Shown here: positions 49,001-64,000 of the stretch, piece after piece
How the letters are laid out: every line of letters starts with the position of its first letter
Numbering within the stretch: position 1 is the stretch's first letter
DNA from: Serinus canaria
Lineage: Eukaryota; Chordata; Aves; Passeriformes; Fringillidae
Length of the DNA: 64,000 nucleotides
Direction of reading: 5' to 3'
Assembly (NCBI RefSeq): GCF_022539315.1
Contig: NC_066336.1
Location: forward strand, 5,088,600 to 5,152,599
The notes under the pieces: model-generated
Databases searched by the model: none
The model's input: only the letters and a program-made list of their open reading frames with translations
What the model was told of the DNA's origin: nothing
Translations under genes and position numbers: made by a program

Positions 49001-49550
49001 TTTGGGGTTTGGGGGGGACATCTCGGTCCTGGGGTCCCTGTGCCACCCCTGCCAGGCTCAGGCAGCCTCTCTCCTGGCTCAGGGAGTACCGGAGCCGCTT
49101 CACCAACACCGAGACCCTGCTCTTCTGCATGAGGGTGATGGTCGGCGTCATCATCCTCTACGACCACGTCCATCCCGTGGGGGCCTTCGCCAAGACCTCC
49201 AAGATCGACGTGAGTGGTCTTGGGGTCACAGCTGGGGGGTGTCACAGCCATGTCACAGCAGCTGTGATCCCTGGCCTTGAGGCTGGGGAGGAAGGGGGAT
49301 CTCACAGCCCCTCTCTGTGCCCCCATCAGATGAAAGGCTGCATTAAAGTCTTGAAAGACCAACCCTCAACCAGCACCGAGGGGCTCCTGAACGCTCTGAG
49401 GTGAGACGGGGGCTTGGGGACACACAGCGGGGAGGGGTGACAGCAGAGAGGGTGGGGGGCTGTGACCCGTGTCCCCTCCCCTCCAGGTACACCACTCGGC
49501 ACCTCAACGACGACACCACGTCCAAACAGATCCGGGCCCTGCTGCAGTGA
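45982..49550 (+). CDS. CYRI/FAM49 family protein, third paralog (RAC1-binding Scar/WAVE inhibitor)
   Basis: CYRI proteins bind active RAC1 and restrain the Scar/WAVE complex, limiting Arp2/3-driven lamellipodia. Exons: 45982-46051 (1a) or 47237-47309 (1b), then 47798-47919, 47996-48101, 48283-48419, 48526-48603, 48697-48813, 48908-48987, 49083-49209, 49330-49400, 49487-49550. All junctions are GT-AG and in phase. The product is 323 aa with 1a and 324 aa with 1b, the lengths I recall for CYRIA and CYRIB. The whole DUF1394 fold is present: [88 protein letters not shown] and the C-terminal KQIRALLQ. The RAC1-contact arginines known in CYRIB (R160/R161) are in place, as is the N-terminal MGN for myristoylation. 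Body residues mix CYRIA-like and CYRIB-like states, so this is neither gene but a third paralog. I give no symbol. Confidence 0.93.
47237..47309 (+). other. Alternative first coding exon 1b (CYRIB-type N-terminus)
   Basis: It encodes 24 residues, MGNLLKVL then [16 protein letters not shown], and ends in phase 1 at GAA A|GTGAGA. The acceptor CTCTTGCAG ends at 47229, giving a 7-base leader segment. The [11 protein letters not shown] form matches the CYRIB N-terminus. It is 1.2 kb downstream of exon 1a. Joining both exons would shift the frame, because each ends in phase 1 and starts with untranslated bases, so they must be alternatives. Confidence 0.88.
48134..48165. repeat. Short 7-bp repeat (CATCCCG)n
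   Basis: About four copies of CATCCCG lie in an intron of the CYRI-like gene. Confidence 0.8.
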
Positions 49551-50060
49551 GCGGGGCCGGAGCCGCAGTCACCGTGTCACTGACGCCCATGACCATACAG
49601 CTCATTTTGTACAGAGGGAAAAGGGACAGCGAGGAACACACAGAAATGCTAAAAACAAATCAAAACGGGCCCGGGCTGCCCTCCCCTGCCACGGGCTCCT
49701 GCCCCTCCCCTTCCCACCCCCAAATCAGCACTCGCTCCTGGACACGAGGTGTGGGTGGCACTGAGGGGACACGGGGCCGGGGCCAGGCAGGAGAGACCCG
49801 GGCAAGGGAAGTGCTGGTGGGGCTGGCAGCAGGGTGCCCATGGCACGGGGGCACCTTGGGGAGGGGGCAGGTGGTGCCCCTGTCCCCATCCTGGTCCCCA
49901 AGCAGGAGGAGGAGGGAGAGGATGAGGAGGAGAAGGAAGAATCCCTGTGGATCTGCACTGACTCTGGAGGAAACGGCTCAGTCTCACCTGGTAGATTTTT
50001 AATATGAGCAATTAAATCCACACTCACCTCTTCTTTTCTACATTTTTTTTTTGGGTGTGA

Positions 50061-50066
50061 AATAAA
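50061..50066 (+). terminator. Polyadenylation signal of the CYRI-like gene
   Basis: AATAAA, 511 bases after the stop codon at 49550, preceded by ATTAAA near 50009. The 3' UTR would be about 49551-50085. No competing plus-strand gene is near. Confidence 0.65.
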
Positions 50067-50089
50067 ATGACATTTAATCTGTTCACGGC

Positions 50090-53000
50090 CGGCGCGGGGC
50101 CATCTCTCTGTTGTTTCCCATCCTGCGCCGGGACCGTGTCCCCTCTCCGTGACACCCTGCGGGACAAATGCCACCTCCCACAGTGACCAGGAGGGGCAAC
50201 AGCCCAGGTGCCCTCCGAGCCAGCCCAGCCCAGCCCCCTCCTTCCCCAGTGCAGCTGCAGACTGGGAGGACTGGGGCTGCTGCTGGAGGCCGGTCCTGGC
50301 TGCCAGGGCCAGTGCCTTTGCCGGCAGATGGCCCTGTGACACCGCGACAGCGCAGCCCCGCTGGCCCCACCCGTGCCAAGCCAGCCCCGCTGGCCCCACC
50401 CGTGCCAAGCCAGCCCTGGGGGCACCCACCCGGCCTCGCACCCGCAGCCCCCCGAGCTGGGGGAGACCCCCCAGGGCAGGGCCCTGTGCCAGCCCCTGGC
50501 TGGGGCTGTGTCACCCCCCAGGGGACCCGCAGGACTGTCCTCAGGGTGGCTCAGATCGGGTCCCCTGCGGTTTGGTGCCCTGCCAGCCCGCTCTTTCCCG
50601 CCGCCTTTCCCGCCGGGCACACGGCAGCTACGGGCACCGTGCCCCCCCTCTGCCCTGCCTGTCCGGAGGGGTGACAATGGGCACCCTACGGGTGACACCA
50701 CAGCCCCAGAGCCTCGTGCGAGGCGGCTCTGCCTCAGTTTCCCCGCTGTCCCCTGGGTGTGCTGGGGGCACACGGGCAGTGTCCCCACGGCTCCCCGAGA
50801 TGGAATTCCTCAGGGTGCCACCATGGGGACCCCAAACCTCCATGGACCCCCTCCCAAACCCCAGAGGGCACAGAGCGGGGGGGGGGGACAGCCCCCAGCC
50901 CTTTGGATGGTGGCATTTCCCGGGCCCGGTGCCAGGATCCCGCCGTGCCCGGCCGGGTTTGCCGCCAAACGCGCCCAACTCCCGCGCGGGGCGGGACGGG
51001 GACACGCTCTTGCACAACCCCGGCCAACAGCTCCTTTTATTTTTAGGCTCTTGCAACATTTGGCTTTGCCACAGCCACCTGAAATGCTGCCAAGGCATCG
51101 GATGGGCCGCGGGCTCCCCAGCGCCCTGCCGCGCTCCCGAGCCGCTCCACGCCCCAGCCGTGCCTCAGTTTCCCCGTGAGCTCCTTTGACCCACTGGCCC
51201 TGTGGTGGCAGCGGTGCCAGCCAAGCCCTGCTGAGCCCAAAGGGACCCCGAGGGCCCCGTTAAATCCCCCCGGTGCTCCACAGCACGAGGATCCCACCGG
51301 GGAGCTGAGGACGGGGCCAGGACATGGCTCTGCGGTGGCCGCAGCTGCTGCGTGTCTGCAGGAGCTGATGTCCCCAAGTGACACCGTCCCCCAGACGGTC
51401 CCTGGCCCGTCCCAGGAGTGTCCCTGCAGTGTGGGATCTGGGCTGGGAAGAGGCAGGACAGCGTCACCACGCGGGACTCTCCACCAGGAGTCAAGGGACA
51501 GCCGGATCCTTTAAAGCCAGCAGTGAGTGCGGGCACAGACACCAGCTGGTCACCGGCGCTGGGAGAGGTGGCAGCTGTGTCCCGGTGTCCCTGTGCCGGT
51601 GGGTCCTGGCACAGAGCCCATAACAACCCCCCTGTGGAGCTCCTTGCTTGTGAGGGGAGGGATGAGGCTAAATTTGTGCCACATCCCAGCCCTGACTGTC
51701 CCCAAGGTGGCACTTTCAGGGCAGAGCAGGTGGCACGTGCCACCCTGGCAAAGGGCAGCACTGCATGGGTGAGACTTTTCCTGTGGGAGCATTTCAGACC
51801 CAAAACCGGGTGAGATAAGGGAACCAAAAGGGATGTACAACACCTTGATCATCAGAGACACATCTGAGCTCAGAGCTCTGGGGACAGTGACACCCATGGG
51901 CACTGTCAGCAGCACACAGAAGGATGCAGATCAGGAGGTGCTGCCCTTGCACCTCTTACTGCTGGACACGAGGATTTGAGTCCCCCTGGATCTGCCAGCA
52001 GCCTGGGGCAGGAGCACAGCAGCACCGTGTCAAAACGCCAGTGTCCAAGGGAGGGGACTGCCCCGGGGACAGGCAGTGCCACCGGGACGGTGCCCGGCCA
52101 GCAAGGACAGGCAGCTCCCCCAGCTCAGGCTCCCGGCTCCATGCTCAGCCAGACCAGGGTGCCGAGGACTTTAATTGATGGCGAGCCAAGCCACGCCGGG
52201 GCTGTTTTCTAATCCCAGTGTAATTAATGACCTTATCTTTGGCCAAAGCCATTTAGATTAAGTGGCTGGTGTGATGGGCTCGGCGGCTCCGGCTGCACAG
52301 ATGGAAGAGCCGCGTTTGTCTGGGGATTAGCGAAGGGCAGATGGAGTGAAGTGCCATTCCCCATCCCCAAACCTCCCGGCACTGACAGCAGCCTGAAACC
52401 TGAGACCACAACAACTTTCTCAGCGAGCCCTGGCTGGGACTGGCCAGCGATTCCTGCATTGTTTGTCCCTTCTGCAGGGCCCAGAGCAGCAGGAGGAGCA
52501 GCAGGAGCTGCTGCCAGCACCAGAACTGGTGTGACCCTGCCGGGAGCTCCATCCCAGCCCCTGCCTGGAGACCTGCAAACAGCAGAGGTACAAGGCACCG
52601 AGAGAGACCTCCCTCGGAGAGCAACCCCCGGCAGGAAAGCTGCCTTGGCTCTGCTCAAATAAAGAGCTCTCAATGGCAGCCCCCAGCTCTCCAAGGAAGA
52701 AAACCCATCTGTTTTGTGGTGCTGATAGGATCAGGGCACCTGTCCTCCCTCCACTGCATGGACAAGGAAGTATGGCACACCCTGTTCACCTGGAACACCT
52801 GGGAACCAAGGGGGAAAAGGCCTGGCAGCCCCTGCCCCTCCCTGCCAGCACAGCCCATCCCAGACTCCTGAAGAGAAGAGGCTACTGTGGAAGAGGAATA
52901 ACATGAATCCGTGAGGATAACAAAGTTCATATTAAACCGATTAAGGATATTTAATCCACCTCTAACAGTATGGACATCTGACTGCACTCAGGAGCCGGAG

Positions 53001-54060
53001 CAGATAATCCCAGCCCTCCTCCCCAGTGCTGCCCCAGTGATCCCAGCCTGGCCTGGGGAGATGACTCAACATCTCAGAGCTGTCTGTCACAAACCAGCTC
53101 AGCACATGGGGCTTCACTCCCAGCTCACACTTCAGGCTGGGAGAACACAATTCCACACCACGACCTTGTGGCTGTGTGTTCCAGTGCTGCGCTGAGCCCA
53201 CATCCATGGGTTGAGTCAGCATGGATGGCAAACAAGTCTGGGCTGGAGAAGCAGCTCAGCTGGCACTGCACAGACCCAGCAACACCGCAGTGCCCAGCAT
53301 TCCAAACCTGGTGCCCAGCTCCGCCCAGTGCCAAATTCCCAGCTTTTCCCTGCACAGGAGTTCCCACAGCCCGAGGCGGCCGCCCCACAGGGCACTACAG
53401 GAATAATTCCACGCTGAGGAACACAAACTGGAGGTTTAATCTAATCCCCACCAAAGCAGGAATCTCCAGAGCCCGCGCCGGCAAATCCACCCACGCAGCT
53501 CTTCCCTGGCAGGATGAGCCCTGGCTCTTGCCACATGGCACAGCACAAGGAAAAACTTGTGCTCTACCAACCCTCAAACCCTCCTGGGTTTGGATTTGCC
53601 AGGAGAATCCCAAAGGCTGTCCTGGTTTCACCAGAGCAGCATTCCAGGCACAAATGGCACTGACATCCTCCAGGAACAACAATGGGACACCAACTGCCTG
53701 GCAGACACAGCACCAGGAATTTGCTGCTCAGTAGCTTTGGATTCAAATTGGAGCCTGGTTCCCAGTGCCAAACCACAGTGTAACCCCCCGGGAATTCTGC
53801 CTTAACTAGGACAGGCTCATCTGTTGCAAACTCGATGAGATCATTTCCAAGTTCCTGTTTAACAGGTGCCAGCTCCTCCTGCACCTGCTGTGTGCACAGG
53901 GCTCCCTGCCCCCACCACGCTGGGAACATCTGCTCAGCTCCCTCAGGAGCTGTGCAAAAGGTGACTGGGAGAAGGAACCAGATCTCCTGCCCTGTGCCCA
54001 GAGCAGGGAACCAGGGCCAGGTAGAATCAGAGAGCAAGGAAACCGCGCTTGTTAACAGGG
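50090..54060. other. Intergenic between two convergent genes
   Basis: The CYRI-like gene and TRIT1 converge here. There is a 29-bp direct duplication at about 50357-50415 (CCCCGCTGGCCCCACCCGTG units). There is also an AT-rich, TTATCT- and TAATTAATGA-containing patch at about 52205-52275 that could be a conserved non-coding element. A 346-aa open frame at 50.1-51.2 kb lies in GC-rich sequence and is not credible as a gene. Confidence 0.5.
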
Positions 54061-54086
54061 AGGGGAACCCACAATAATCCTGTGAC

Positions 54087-54092
54087 TTTATT
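54087..54092 (-). terminator. TRIT1: Probable TRIT1 polyadenylation signal
   Basis: AATAAA on the minus strand, 416 bases beyond the TRIT1 stop codon. It is the first canonical signal downstream. Confidence 0.55.
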
Positions 54093-54507
54093 TGCATGTA
54101 AAAGAACAAAAAGAAATATCCTCTCCACAATAAAGGCAGGCAGAGCTCGCTCGGCTCCGGAGCTGCACCCCCGGCCAAGCTGGAGGAGTTGGGGTATTTC
54201 TGTCTCTGAGATCCACACAACCACATCCCAGCAGCTCAGCCATTCCAAGGATGCAGCCCTGGCAGGAATTCACACTTTGCATGGGAGGAGGCTCCCAGCA
54301 GCCTTGCCCCGGGGCCCAGCCCGTTCCAGGCATGGGAACACAGCGGGATGAGGCCACATGAAGAGGATCCCATGCAGCCGACGGCCTTTGCCGTCACACA
54401 CCTGCCTCACCCCAAAAAAATGACTCAGCTCCTTGGTTCAAGGCTGCCCAGGACTCAGGAGCTTCCTCTCCATGCAGGTGGGGGCACAGCTGCTCCCTCC
54501 TGCAGGC

Positions 54508-62998
<8,491 letters not shown>

Positions 62999-64000
62999 CT
63001 GGGGAAGAGAAGAGCCTGTCCTTCACCTCTGTGTCCTGTGAGACCTGCACTGACCACTTCCCCCTGTCCCAGTCACCCCTCCCAGCCCCTGCTGGGGCAG
63101 CACGGGCAGGGGCACAGCAGGGGCACGTGCCAGGTTCAGCAGGAATCCTGCCAACACCTGCTCCTGCCAGGGCCAAGCTGCCTCTCTCTGCTGTTTGTTC
63201 CTGCCCATGGGAGATGAACCGTGGAGTCCAACCGCTTGTGACTGCTTTCCTGCTTTGATACAACCCCGTAATTCAGGGTGGGAGGGCTGACTGAGCTCTT
63301 GGACAGTGCAGCCAGAGCTTTGGCAGTGTCACCAGCCTGGCACAGAGCTCCAAAATCAGGGCCTCCAAGCGGCCACCCCCTCATCTGCTGCGGCAGCTAA
63401 AAGCTCAGGTGTGCTGTTCTCCAAGGATCACTGCTTCTCCTTGTCCCCACAAGGATCACTGCTTCCTGCCACACAGAGCAGATTCCAGGCAGGAGAAGTG
63501 AGGACAGCTCCTCACCCTGCTTCCCATGTAAACACAACCCTCCTCAGCACGGGGAGCTGGCAGCTCACAGTGGGGCATTAAAGCCTCTCTGTCCAGCCCA
63601 GCTCTGTGCTGTGCCCAGGATTGAGCAGGAGGTGGCAAAGGAGGTGCTTTGGAAGGATGTGTTTAGTTCTCAGAGCCTTCCTGCTTAAGAGAAGTCTCCC
63701 AGCATGGGATAAACCGGGATGATGGGGAAAAGGACTGGAAATGGCTGTACTCATTTCCTCCACCATCCCACCCCTGCCAGACTACAAGAAATAAATTTCC
63801 TCTTAATCCCCTCTGAGAAGCTGCCAAGCCTCCTGCTGCAGCACGGCCTCCACCCACTGCTCCCCTGGTCCCAGACAGGAGGACAAGGTGACACAGAGGT
63901 GACCCACGGGCACCAGGCACAGAGGGATGAGGTTAGTGGAGCAGGGAAGCCCGAGCCTTGCCTGGAGCAGTCATGTGAGCTGCTGGAGCTGCCGGGGCAG
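62999..64000 (-). other. TRIT1: TRIT1 intron 1 (partial)
   Basis: The acceptor CTTCCCCAG lies just before the exon at 62998. No P-loop exon is found up to the window edge on the minus strand, so this is intron 1 sequence. No mobile element is recognised in it. Confidence 0.65.

Noticed and set aside
50149..51189. 346-aa plus-strand open frame downstream of the CYRI-like gene
   Set aside because: It starts in or beyond the 3' UTR region, partly covers a 29-bp duplication, and has low-complexity composition.
53564..54226. 220-aa minus-strand frame overlapping the TRIT1 3' UTR
   Set aside because: No domain; it runs across the likely polyadenylation signal and is not spliced to TRIT1 exons.
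63000..64000. Search for TRIT1 exon 1 with the P-loop
   Set aside because: No GxTGTGKS-like or SADSMQ-like coding on the minus strand; exon 1 must be outside the window.

Overview
The window is vertebrate nuclear DNA, most likely from a bird and probably a songbird. Five multi-exon protein genes with ordinary splice sites can be read. The repeats are avian in style: truncated CR1 LINE pieces, one of which still encodes the CR1 ORF2 C-terminal signature on the minus strand, and two old ERV-type LTR fragments. Genes are compact, GC is high with several CpG-rich promoters, and GC-rich minisatellites are frequent, as on an avian microchromosome. The gene order HEYL - NT5C1A - HPCAL4 - (CYRI paralog) - TRIT1 matches, from memory, human 1p34. 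The exception is the CYRI paralog, which sits where mammals carry PPIE and BMP8B.

Layout. 1-3.6 kb: gene-poor flank with an LTR fragment. 3.66-12.76 kb, minus: HEYL, a Notch-effector bHLH-Orange repressor, with five coding exons, a likely polyA site at 3663 and an RBPJ-type site upstream. 12.8-23.9 kb: non-coding interval with three CR1 pieces, a 20-bp minisatellite and a CArG plus MEF2 cluster at 22.05 kb. 26.3-34.4 kb, minus: NT5C1A, a cytosolic AMP 5'-nucleotidase, with six exons and a TATA box that decides the start codon. 36.3-40.2 kb, minus: HPCAL4, a neuronal calcium sensor, with a non-coding first exon and three coding exons. 42.6-50.1 kb, plus: a complete third member of the CYRI (FAM49) family of RAC1-binding Scar/WAVE inhibitors. 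54.1-64 kb, minus: TRIT1, tRNA dimethylallyltransferase, exons 2-11; exon 1 lies beyond the right edge.

The genes are unrelated in function, each with its own promoter, and form a conserved neighbourhood rather than an operon. The two most notable points are these. (1) The CYRI paralog has two tandem alternative first coding exons. One encodes a CYRIA-type N-terminus (323 aa product) and the other a CYRIB-type N-terminus (324 aa product). Each has its own 3' splice site, and both end in the same phase. (2) TRIT1 intron 2 is a textbook U12-type AT-AC intron. Much of the remaining non-coding sequence shows nothing I can assign.
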